From Bugula neritina (Eukaryota; Bryozoa; Gymnolaemata; Cheilostomatida; Bugulidae): a DNA stretch of 64,000 nt. The position numbers and the translations under genes are program-made. Below the pieces are notes generated by a model. That model did no database searches and had not been told where the DNA came from. It saw only the letters and a list, made by a program, of their open reading frames with translations. Below are positions 1-11,700 of the stretch, piece by piece (the first letter of the stretch is position 1; every line of letters begins with the position of its first letter). Location: NCBI GenBank assembly GCA_964035545.1, contig OZ037771.1, positions 13,086,980 through 13,150,979 of the forward strand, read 5' to 3'.

Positions 1-515
1 AAACCCCAGAAGCTTCGTCTCTTGGAAGCTCCCCAATAACTATGCAGTAGAAGAATGAACAGCTCAAACCAGCAAGACTAAAAGCCCTGGTGTTAGTGTT
101 GTACACAAAGCAAGAGAATACATGTGCTATTTACACTTTTTGTGTAGTAGAAATAGTAGCAATGAGTAAACAACAAAACACTTATATGCAAGTGTGGACA
201 ACCCCATAGGTGTTTAGTTCAAAAACTTTCCTAGTGGGTCAAAATTAGGTTTTTAGTAGACCTTTTGGAAATAATAATAAAATAGAGATGTATTTAACAA
301 GTTTTTCTAATAATTGACTCAGTATATTGCAGCATTCTATTCTAACACAATTTTAATTTCATAGGGAAATAAGCTCATTTATTTTAACCATAAAAACTAA
401 ACATATATAATCCAGACGAAAGGGTGTAAATTGGCAATCTGTACACATATAATCATCACATAAACACAAAGTAGATTATTACTTACTTTACTAATAAATA
501 GCATGAGGCACCCAC
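1..515. other. No exon recognised; presumed GFM1 intron
   Basis: These bases lie downstream of the last GFM1 exon seen (minus strand), whose donor GTGGGT follows at 515-510. The next expected EF-G exon, the start of domain IV, was not found in either strand's translation here, so this stretch is probably intron. Nothing else was recognised. Confidence 0.5.
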
Positions 516-3500
516 CTGTGCGTACACCTCTAAGTGTAATTCACCCATACCACAGGCTATCGTCTCCTTAGCCTCAGTATCATAATACACAGTAAAAGTT
601 GGGTCTTCTCGTGTGAAGCGATTGATTCCTACAAGAGCAAGTAACTGCTAGAAGAACTATGGCTAAGGTAGACGTATACCACAGTCTATCCTATAACATG
701 GCGGTCACAAGATTGTAGCTCATGCTTGTTTCTTAGCAACCAGATATATAATCAAACTAGTAAATAAAATGCTCAGCCAGTGGACTAATACTAATATAAT
801 GAGTAGAATAGTACTATTATAATATTCAAGCCAATACAAACCCTTAGAGAAGCCATCTGTAGCCTTCTTATCAACAGGTTTAATGGACATGGATATGACG
901 GGAGTGGGCACGTGTATCGACTCCTGGAGAAAAACAAAGGTCATATAAGGGTCATACAGTTTCTACAGAACCAACTGTAAACAATAATAAATAGCACAGC
1001 AACCCATAAAGGGGAAGAGTAAGTTAAAGCATGGCGAGCCAGAGACGTACCATGGAGAAGTTGGTGTTGTTCTTGTCAACTACGAAAGTATCACCACTGG
1101 CACAGTCTATACCAAACAGAGCACAGATGTCTCCAGCAAAGGCCTCGTCGATGCTCTGAAAGTGTGGTGAGAGGACTATGTCACAGTGTGCTATAGACTT
1201 GCAGTTCAGAGATATATGTATAACATGATACAAGGCAACATTCTGTAGTACAGTTTAGCATTATGTAGTACAGTTTAACATTCCAGAGTACAGTTTAACA
1301 TTATGTAGTACAGTATGATATCCTGTAGCACAGTGTAACGGGAGTTATTCAGTTCTACAGTATATTGAATGAGCATAGAGCAACCACTGCTGCACTCTAT
1401 ATTATATCATCATGAATATATCATATAAGAATATCGTATCAATATACTATTTGAGCATGACTATATCATTCCATCATAATACTATATCAGTATATCATAT
1501 TGCTATGTAAAAAGAGAGTTACTCCAACCTCCATCTCATCTGAGTGCATGCGGACCAGCCTGGCCACTCTGGTTCTCTTCATAGTTCTGGTATTGTATAT
1601 AAAGTCACCTTTCTTCAGATGTCCCTGGTATATCCTCATATATGTCAGCTGACCAAACTTTCCAGCCTGTAACAACCACATGTATAGCTGTGAAGAGATT
1701 GATAACAGTTCAATATTGAAACAAAATTCCCCTGAAGCTATGAAAATCTTGGTCCAGGTCGGTTATAGGGCTGCAGAAATATGCGGAAGATAAAATTGCA
1801 CAAAACATAAACAGTACTCAACACAGCTGAACAGCATAAATTTATAAAACTCTAATATCATAAAATTTGTTTTGTCAGATGTGTACAGTGAAACTCAAAT
1901 CTTTTAATAGAGATGAATTACAGAAGACCTATAACAAAAAAAATGTCCGTGCAGATAAACTTGCCCTTAACTGTGTATAAAATAGCACACACCAGTTGAA
2001 GTGTCCCTGTGAGCAACTCACATGTGGTCACATGCTGTCACATGTCACGCAGCGAAGACAGCGTGTCACACAACCAGTTGACAGAAACAGATACATACCT
2101 CAAGTTTGAAGGCCAGAGCCAACATGAAGTTCTGGGAATCTCTGGCAGGATTCAGTACCTCCTTACTGGTCTTACCATCCCTGTGAATGTATAGAGTAGT
2201 GTCACAACACACTGTATATAGTAGTGTCACAGTACACTGTATATAGTAGTGTCACAGCACACTGCATATAGTAGTGTCACAGTACACTGTATATAGTAGT
2301 GTCACAGTAAACTGTATATAGTAGTGTCACAGCACACTGTATATAGTAGTGTCACAACATACTGTATATAGTAGTGTCACAACACACTGTATATAGTAGT
2401 GTCACAACACACTGTATATAGTAGTGTCACAACACACTGTATATAGTAGTGTCACAGCACACTGTATATAGTAGTGTCACAACACACTGTATATAGTAGT
2501 GTCACAGTACACTGTATATAGTAGTGTCACAGTACACTGTGTATAGTAGTGTCACAGCACACTGTATATAGTAGTGTCACAACACACTGCATATATAGTA
2601 GTGTCACAGTACACTGTATAGAGTAGGGTCACAGTACACTGTATATAGTAGTGTCACAACACACTGTATATAGTAGTGTCACAGTACACTGTATATAGTA
2701 GTGTCACAGCACACTGTATATAGTAGTGTCACAACACACTGTATAGAGTAGTGTCACAGTACACTGTATATAGCAGTGTCACAACTTAGAATTATTTGTA
2801 AATGAAACTTCATCTTGGGGGGAAAAATATTTTATAGAAATTTTCACGGTGACAGCAAAATGATTAAACTAGAGAATATGTCTACCTAATCAGCAGCAAT
2901 GGTTTAGGAATAAACAGAATTATTCCAGGAAACAAAATTGTAAAAGATAGGCTTACGGTAAATTCTTTAGCCCGTGATTAGTAACTTCATCTGGTTGAGG
3001 GAGATAGTCGACCACCCCGTCAAGTAGGGGCTGCACACCTTTGTTTTTGAGAGCTGTGCCAACCATGACGGGAGTGAATACTTTGGCTATGGTGGCTCTC
3101 CTGATGGCAGCCTACAAGGTGACAGGGACTTACACAATGCTAGCTATCAGTCTACTCTCTACAGGGAGTGAGCAACAAGAAAGGGACCTAACAGCTTAGA
3201 GAAAGCTCAGTAGATCCTATAATACTGAACTCTCTAGAAACTACATAGCTCAGATGGACCCAACCTATTAACCTTTTTATAATGAACTTCTCTAGAAAAG
3301 ACATGTGTTAAAGAATCAGCTGTGAATTATCTAGTTCATAAAATCAAAAGTTGATTCTCTTTAGATTCCAGTATTTCCGAACTTGACAGATTTCTTAGAA
3401 AACAAAAATGTCAAATTTTGAAATCACAAAAACTTCAGACAAAAATCCGTTTTAATGTTCTACAATAAAACATCAACTTTTATATAAAATTAATCAGGTA

Positions 3501-5988
3501 CAAGTACATTTTATTAAATTTAACAATAGGTTTGAGGCACTGTGTAATGCACATTTGCATACTGCATGCTACAGCATACCTTTATGTCACTGACGGTGGG
3601 AGTTCTCTCCTCTAAAAACATTTCTCCAAGGATGTCGTCTGCATTTGAAAGATGCTCTACAAATCAAAGGAATAATATAACATGAGGAGGTGGGTATACA
3701 CGAGTATAGCAAGGGGTAAATAACTCCAATATACATGCAGTAGGACAAAATATGACTCTAGCAAATAACAACTTCAAAAAAATAATAAAATGGCTGGCTA
3801 CTTGAAAAACAGCCAGTTTCTGAAAAACAATTTTCACTAGAATTGAAATAAACTGTCGCAACTAATCAAAACCTACGAAAGTTTTCCCAATAATGACCCA
3901 ACAGAGTACTGTGTGCTGCAAATAGCCAGAAAACTACTAGTAAATATGGTACCAATTAACTCGTGTCTCTTTTCCTCTACTTCCTCCAACATGTCTCCTG
4001 GTATTTCTTTCTCCACAACCTCAGTACTGTAAAAAAAGGTTTTATCAAGGTGTACATGTATAATGCACTCAATAAACTATTACTGAGTACATTATTGGTG
4101 TACATATAATGTTTAAAATAACAAATGTTTCAGAGAACCTCAGGAAACTATTACTAGGTTTTTTAACTAAAGAAAAGTTACAGGCTTATATTCATTACAC
4201 TCCACTTTCCAACACAATTCTAACTAAATCTTTTATTCACATAATATAGCCCCAAATCTCAAGTGACTATGAGTAGGAGTTGTGCTCTCGCATACCCCTG
4301 GGCTCCTTCAAAGTACAGAGCTTTCCGCTCAATCAGATCGACTATTCCCTCACACTCACTCTCCAGTCCTATGGGCAGGTGCAGGAAGGCAGCATTGTGA
4401 CCCAGCTTAGTTCTACAAGATAAACAGTGTTCAACAAACATTAGGGTTGAAATAATAGTAACAAAAGTATGTATCACCCCCACTGCCTGCTATTTAAAAG
4501 TGTAGAGAGATTCAATAAAGTAATAGTAACCGTTTCAAAATTCAGCTACACACAGTTACACACAGTTACATGCAGTTACATACAGGGACATACAGCTACA
4601 TATAACTACATACAGGGACATACATGTACATACATGTATATACAGGTACATACAGGTACACACAGGGACACACAGAAACATAGAGGCACATGATATAAAA
4701 AGCTACACTAACCGAAGTTGTCTGACCACTCTATAAGGATCTGCCCCCATTCTATCAAGTTTATTAATGAAGGCGATGCAAGGTACGTTATATCTCTTCA
4801 TCTGCCTGTTTACTGTTAGAGTCTGGCTCTGGACACCCCCCACACTGCACAGAACTAGCACAGCACCATCCAACACCCTCAATGCTCTCTCCACCTCCAC
4901 TGTGAAATCCACATGACCTGCAACAGAATAACTTCGTAAAGATCAACATAATTTCACATGAAAATGTGAATTAAGAATTAGTGAAAGGTTTAAATAAACA
5001 CAATGATAATTTCTATCAGGCATTAACTAGTACCAACTGACATTAATGGGCACTAGCTAGCACTGACTGACACCTACTGACACTAACTAGCACTAGCTGA
5101 CACTAGCTAAAAGCTGCCTTACCAGGAGTGTCAATGATGTTAATATTATTGTCTTTCCAAGTGGTGTATGTAGCAGCCGACTGAATAGTGATGCCTCTTT
5201 CTCGCTCCAGCTCCATCGAATCCATTTTAGCCCCAACTCCGTCCTTTCCTTTCACCTGACATTACACAAAATAAAATAAACAATAAAATGATAAATAATA
5301 AAATAAAATGGAATACAATAAAATGAAATACTAGAATACAATCTAAATTATATGGCAGCTGCTGAAGTACATACCTCATGCATTGCCGCTAATCTGCCAG
5401 TGTAATAGAGTATTCGTTCTGTTAGAGTTGTCTTCCCTGAATCAACATGTGCGGATATTCCAATGTTTCTGATTAGCTCCAGTGGTATCACAGGCTAAGT
5501 AGTAAAAAATACATAGCATTAGATGAACTCAATGGGAATAAAGTTACTGAAAAAGGGCACAATTCCTACCTCAACCAAAGGATTTGATTCAAGGAGTTGA
5601 CAGTGCAACAGAAATATCGCAATCTAACACCACTGTGGGGACAACTAAGAATCCTAGAACATAATACAAAAAAATTTCCAATAGTTTTAGACTTTGCGGT
5701 GTCTTACCTTTTTGTTGTCAGTTTGAACAGCATAATGTCTTGTACTCCATTTGCTGGTACTAGCTATTTTTATCTACAGATGTATGTAACACAAAAAGCA
5801 TATAAAATACTTGTTACACACACTGAATATTGGTAGACTTATATTAAATCATTGAATAAAATACTGCACACCGACTAGTAGGCAATACAACTGGCAGACT
5901 AACTTACAGTTAGGTTCGGTGTGTGGCCGACTGATGAGCATAGAGTCTGCTGCCTCAAAGCACCATAACAAAGACTACCCCACCTCAT
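516..5988 (-). CDS. GFM1: Mitochondrial elongation factor G (EF-G1), 3' part missing
   Basis: This is a translational GTPase that moves the mitochondrial ribosome along mRNA in the matrix. Fourteen minus-strand exons fit in one frame: 5988-5908, 5773-5708, 5494-5375, 5255-5123, 4917-4713, 4412-4296, 4026-3953, 3656-3580, 3111-2957, 2180-2099, 1666-1523, 1155-1051, 923-842 and 628-516. They encode 518 codons, roughly 70% of the usual ~750. G motifs are in order: G1 AHVDSGKT, G2 RERGITI, G3 DTPGHVD, G4 NKLDR and G5 TALKNKG. Domain II ([11 protein letters not shown]) and the start of domain III ([12 protein letters not shown]) follow. Domains IV and V lie beyond base 1. The first two exons are poorly conserved, with basic and Ser/Thr residues and no acidic ones until near their end, as expected of a mitochondrial targeting peptide. 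An in-frame ATG also exists at 6021, but TTTTCTTGTAG just before 6002 could be an acceptor, so the true start is unsettled. Similarity to human GFM1 is high across the G domain; the call is secure. Confidence 0.95.
1241..1340. repeat. Short tandem repeat, ~20-bp unit
   Basis: Four to five diverged copies of a unit like TGTAGTACAGTTTAACATTC lie in the GFM1 intron between the exons at 1155-1051 and 1666-1523. Confidence 0.8.
2190..2784. repeat. Minisatellite, 25-bp unit, ~23 copies
   Basis: The unit is GTAGTGTCACAACACACTGTA plus TATA, with small variations (AGTACAC, AGCACAC). The array fills much of the GFM1 intron and begins about 10 bp from the acceptor of the exon at 2180-2099. On the gene's strand each unit contains CTATATACAG, resembling an acceptor. 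Confidence 0.95.
4547..4690. repeat. Degenerate ~10-bp repeat (ACATACAGGG-like)
   Basis: About fourteen copies of a 10-bp motif such as ACATACAGGG, ACACAGTTAC and ACATGTACAT lie in the GFM1 intron between exons 4917-4713 and 4412-4296. Confidence 0.8.
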
Positions 5989-6779
5989 CGCAATATAGCA
6001 GCTACAAGAAAACGTCCACATATTAGACTTTGTGTTACGTTGTAATATATCTGTAATAAAGAGTTACTAATTAGCAATCTCATTACAATTATTGGGCCCC
6101 TTCATAGCAATATATTTAAACGAATGACCAAAAACAGAATTTTAGTCAGATTAGATTAAGATTCATAGTCTCAGTAATAAATTTTAATGAAAATGCAAAT
6201 ATTTTCATTATTTTAAATATAACCACCTTACACTTAAAGTCTACATTGTTGTCAATATAGCCATAAATTCATTATAGATATTTTAATCAAATGTCTGCCA
6301 TTTTCATACAGCAACAATCATATGTCAGTCAGCCTGGTCAAGAAAGTGACAGCATCATTTTCGAAGTCACCCATGCTAACAGTTACAGTCACATTATTAT
6401 AAAGAAGGTTAGTACCAGTATGAGGGGCTTCTACATACCAAAACATGATCATAATGTGAGAAATAGTCAATCTTAATCCCAATTTCTATACAAACATTAT
6501 AACTTCATTTTCATCTTTACCAATCAAGTTTCAGCTTGACTACCGCAGTTTGAGATAGGTCAATGTCATACACACCTAAACTAATACTCCAAGTATAAGG
6601 TATAATTATACTAATACTCTAAGTATTAGTATAACTATAAGCATAAGGTATAAGCCATAACGCTAAGTGAGAAGGTGAAGCACGCAGAGTCACACGGTTG
6701 GTGAATAACACCAATAGTTACAGCCTAACAACCAACAGGGCTAGCCACATTCACATTGTCATTGTGGTTAATAATCTAA

Positions 6780-7265
6780 TTCATACTATGACTGTCACTA
6801 TCACTATGGCATCAGTTACAACAACTGTAATCATTACTTATACTTATATTTATTACTATTAATAGTAATACTCCTAGCTATTATTAGTTGCTACTATCAG
6901 TATCACTATGAGTACTGGTATCAGTATGTCAAACTCAATGTGTAGCAGACTAGCACTATCACTATGAGTACCAGTATGAGTATGAGTATCAGTATGTCAA
7001 TGTGTAGCAGACTAGCACTATGACTATCACTATCACTATGAGTATGAGTATCAAGTATGACTATCACTGAGTCTGATACTGTGATAGTGACACTCATACT
7101 GATAGTCATAGTCACTGATACTGATACTCTAACTCATACTCATAGTAATAGTAATACTATTAGATTTAGTAATAGTAATAGTAATAGTAATAGTATTACT
7201 CAATGAGTAATAGTAATACTAATAGTAATAGTAATACTAATAGTAATAGTAATACTAATAGTATT
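6780..7265. repeat. Low-complexity ACTATC/GAGTAT and TAGTAA block
   Basis: Interspersed ACTATC, CTATGAGTAT and GTATCAGTATG words (6780-7135) pass into TAGTAATAG triplet-like arrays (7136-7265). Both strands' words occur, so the block has many short inverted repeats, for example around 7190-7215 where TAGTATTACT faces AGTAATAGTA. Confidence 0.8.
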
Positions 7266-7829
7266 TAATTTTATTGTATACTAACTAAGTCTGGCACTAC
7301 TAATATTACTATACTATTAATAATAATATAAGTACTGCCCATAAATGATCATATTTAATAGCTGGATGAGAATCGGAATGATTACTGATAAGTGATGAGT
7401 GATTTGATACTATTAGTATTAGTGTTATTCAGCTTGCTACTTTTTCGTTAGCAGGCAAAAGCGTGATAATGATATAACGTTTTTGGCGAGTCAAGTTAGG
7501 TATCTTAAGTGTCTATAGTTTTTGTGGGAAGGTTTCCCATTGGGTTAAATTTTGTCTAGTTGACAAATGATGTCGTAGCAGTAAAATAATTTGCGCCGAT
7601 GAAATATCCTAAACTATACTATAAGCCAGCAGGTAGCTTTTTATGATCGGTGTAACTCGAGAGATCTATCAATTTTGTTAGTAATACTGGACTTTTTCTT
7701 CAAATTATAATTATAATATTAATATGGCCTTGAAGTCAAAGGCTTTGGAAACTAAATTAAAATAGTGCGATCAGGTTCAGATGAGTGACCAAGTTCAATC
7801 AAGAACTTCACGAAAACGGATTTTTTACT

Positions 7830-8070
7830 TTTAGTTATTAGTAATACTAATAGTTTGAAAAATTATAATTATAATAACTTTACATACAAAAATACTAATA
7901 GTAATACTAATATGAATATCCAACTGGAACTTCAAGTTCATTAAAACAAAAAAAATGAAAAATCACTAAAAGTAAATGAAAATTAAAATATTAATATTAA
8001 ATTATTAATAAAATATTATTATTATTAGTATTATAGTATTATTAATACTAATAGTAATACTATTAGGCAA
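7830..8070. repeat. ATT/AGTA simple-sequence block
   Basis: Repeated AATACTAATAGTAATAC and ATTATTATTAGTATTA words, nearly pure A/T, lie upstream of TAF6. Confidence 0.7.
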
Positions 8071-8739
8071 TAGCCCACCTCGTAAAAAACAGAACGGAGA
8101 ACACTCTCAGTCTGAGTCTCACCCTGCTAACACCTACATGTGCAAAATTATGAGTGCCTCTTAGTCTCATGTTGTTTTTGTTTATGTTTTGTTAATATAT
8201 GTTGAAATACTAACAGTTCATAATAATTTTTTTAATTTATTAAATTGCTATAATATAAATACATTTAATAATTATACTTATACTTATAGTTATAGTAAAA
8301 CTAAATAAATAATATCATTATTATAAATAAATCAATATCATAATCAGATTGACTTTGAGATTATCATTATCAAATCATTGTAATTATGATTATGATAATC
8401 ATAATGATCATCGTAGTTCATTAATTGTGATAGTGATACTATAAAAGTAGTTATGATTTGTTCGAAATTCAAATTTTAATTATTCAAGTTGAAGTTGTCA
8501 GTGTGATTGCCCGTTGAGTATAATATAGATAATATCTTTTAAAATTAAACTAAAGTTCAATAATTTTGGTCAGCCGCGTAGCCCTTCCAGATAAATGCTT
8601 CCCAGTTAGATGCTTTTAAAATTGTCAAATCCTTGTAAACTAACACTTGTTCATATTTAACTTAAAACAATCACTGGGTAACCATTCCCATTTCGATACA
8701 GGTTATTCTCAAGTTTTCATATTCTGATGTCTTTATCCG

Positions 8740-11700
8740 ATGGCTTCTTCTGAAACTTCCGCTAACAATGCAGCTGCAGTGAAAGATCCAGCATCTCCGC
8801 AGCTTTCAGCAGAGTGGGTTAAAACGGCTGCGGAGTCTATCGGTATATCAGGCTCCTCAGTGGATGAAACTGGGTGCTTCAAGTATGTAGCTGATGATGT
8901 AACGTTCAGGTGAGATGTTGTTACATTCTGTGTATTTCTTTTAGGTCCATGTTGAGCTACTGTTTATCTCTTGAGGTTTTTATGAGTTTCTTTAATTATT
9001 TACATGTGTTTGAATTAGTTACAAGTGTGAATTGTTAGCCTTAGATTTAAAAGTTTTGATGCCAAGCATTTTTGATAATGTACCTCGCATGAAAATGTTA
9101 GTACCAATAAATGTAAATTTCATGACTTAATAAGGAAAAATTGCCCCATGATTGTTTAAGAAGATTATATATACGTTACTAGCAGTTGCTCTCGAGCAAT
9201 GACAATGACCTTTGAAAATAATATGCTTTTCAAAATCACATTGAGTAAAGATTTTTATTTGCATCTTTTCACTCAAATTCTGTCCTCATTTGCAGCTATA
9301 CTCTTAGACAAACTCTTTGCCTTCTTTTTTGTTTATAGCATACCACAACTGTTACAGTGTATTGTGGCAATAGCTAAATACTACACTTGCTACAGTGTGC
9401 TGTAATAATAACTAGCTACAAATACTACACTTGCTACAGTGTGCTGTAATAATAACTAGCTACAAATACCACACTTGCTACAGTGTACTGTGGTAATAAC
9501 TAGCTACAAATATCATATTTGTTACAGTGTACTGTGGTAATAGCTAGCTAAACATACCACACTTGTTAAGGTGGTGCTGTGCTGTGTTTAGGGTGAAGAG
9601 TTTAATTCAAGATGCTGTAAAAATGGCGCTCCATTGTAAAAGAACAAAGTTGACTACTCAGGATATTGACTATACTCTAAAGATGAATAACTATGAGGTA
9701 CTACTCACTACTGTCATTAAATCTGAAGATACGTGTCATTTAATAAGTCAGCCAGTCACACTTTGCTAAGTCATGTGAACTTTTACTTGTAGCCATTGTA
9801 TGGGTTCACCAGCGCTGATTATATTCCATTTCGAAATGCTAGCGGAGGGGGGAGACAACTTCATTTCTTAGATGACAAGGAACTGGATTTGGATGAGATT
9901 TCTGCGAAGCCATTACCCAAAATTCCTCTGCAGACCTCTCTAAAAGGTTTGTAGTCTTACATTACCTATAATGCATACAATTACAGTACATTATTTACAC
10001 TCATATTTATGTTAAATACTTTCATTGCTTTATATACATTAACATTATATTATCAAATACACTGACATTGCATACACTACACACTTTTGCATTTCATTAA
10101 ATAGATATCCATTCATACTTTATTGCAACGTAGCATTCCTTAAATTTACATTTACTTTACATTAAATTGACAATACAATATGCACTTAGCACTGTAGCTT
10201 ATCATGATGATGTCGTTATTCATGATTATGTTTATGTCGCTGGCAGGCAGCCATATTAGAAGAAACTGGTGGCTGATATGTTCTTCATAATTATTGCTGA
10301 ACCTTGGTACTTTAATATTCAGTGTTGTTATACTCAAGTCAATGCTTGCAGCTCATTGGTTGGCCATTGAAGGCGTTCAACCAGCCATCCCAGAGAATCC
10401 TCCTCCAGTGGCAAAAGACTTACAGAAGCTGGAGAGTATAAACCCTAGTGAGTGCAAAGATGCATTATCATAACCTCAACGTTACTCACTGTATCTGTCT
10501 TGTGTGTGTTTACTTTATAGTCACGTTGCATATCCGAGGTATCTGATGTATTGAGTTTAGATGTAGTTCAAATTAAAGTTAGGGGGCTAAGGCTGTTAGA
10601 TGGTAAATTCAACACTTCAAAGTTCAACGAATTCAAAGTAAAATTATGATTGTAGTCGTAAAGTCTAATAATTTACCTGACGTTATGATTGTAGTCGAGA
10701 AGTCTACAGGTGAAAAGCTCGGTAAGCCAATTGATCCGAAGAGCGTGAAAGGTAAACGCATCTTGAAGGATGTGAAGTTGAAGCCTCACACAGAGCACGA
10801 CCTTTCCGTGGTAAGAATTTCAACTGCGCATTGCGTTTTGTTTTCTTGAGCTGTCTTCTCGTGTTACCTGCTTGTTCAGCTCACTTAAAAAGTTTGTAGT
10901 GGCTGCATTTTATTGGTTCGCCCAACTTATTGGCAGCGAGTTACGGCAGCCTTAGATAGCAACCTTTTAGTAACAAGTCAAGGATTTTCTGTGTTGAAAT
11001 CTTTCTAATTGTCAAATAGCTGCAAAAAAAGATAACTTCAAAGATAAAACTGCAAACAATTGAAAAATTAAACAAAACTAAAGTTTCTAAAGCGAGCATT
11101 CATTATTTATTCTTCTGTAGCTCGGGGGGGGGGGTGGGGTTCAAACTTGTAGTTTTGACAAAATTTTGGCCACTGTTGGGGCAGTTGTTTGAATGAAGGG
11201 GAAGTAAATGCTGCCGTTTAAAGTGGAAAAGTCAGCATAAAATTTTTCATATGCTGCCAGTTTTTGAGTGCTGCCATCTTGTAATACAGTCAGCACCCCC
11301 TGGTGAGCTAATTCTCTCTTCTGTTCCAGGAGCAGCAACTGTATTATAAAGAAGTGACTGAGGCCTGTGTGGGTACTGATGAGGTTAGGCGACCCGAAGC
11401 TTTGACCAGCCTAGCCCAGGATCCTGGACTGCATAAAATGCTTCCTAGACTGAGTACCTTCATATACGAAGGAGTGAAAGTTAACTGTGTGAATAGTAAC
11501 CTAGCCATATTGATCTACCTCATGAGAATGACTAAGTCGCTGCTGGAGAACAGCTCTCTGTATTTAGAGAAGTACCTGCATGAACTGCTGCCGTCGGTTA
11601 TTACGTGCATAGTCAGTCGGCAGCTCTGTCTCAAACCGGAGAGCGACAACCACTGGGCACTCAGAGACTTTGCGTCTAAAATACTCGGCCAGATGTGCAA

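Larger units (their letters stand above)
5989..8739. other. Divergent GFM1/TAF6 intergenic region
   Basis: About 2.75 kb separates the two start codons, so promoters for both genes should lie here. No TATA box or other element could be assigned with confidence. The region is very AT-rich and has two simple-sequence blocks, annotated separately. No convincing protein or RNA gene was seen. Confidence 0.6.

Noticed and set aside
7136-7265. Telomere-like or replication-origin repeat
   Set aside because: TAGTAA words do not match any telomere unit I know (e.g. TTAGGG), and nothing else suggests an origin.
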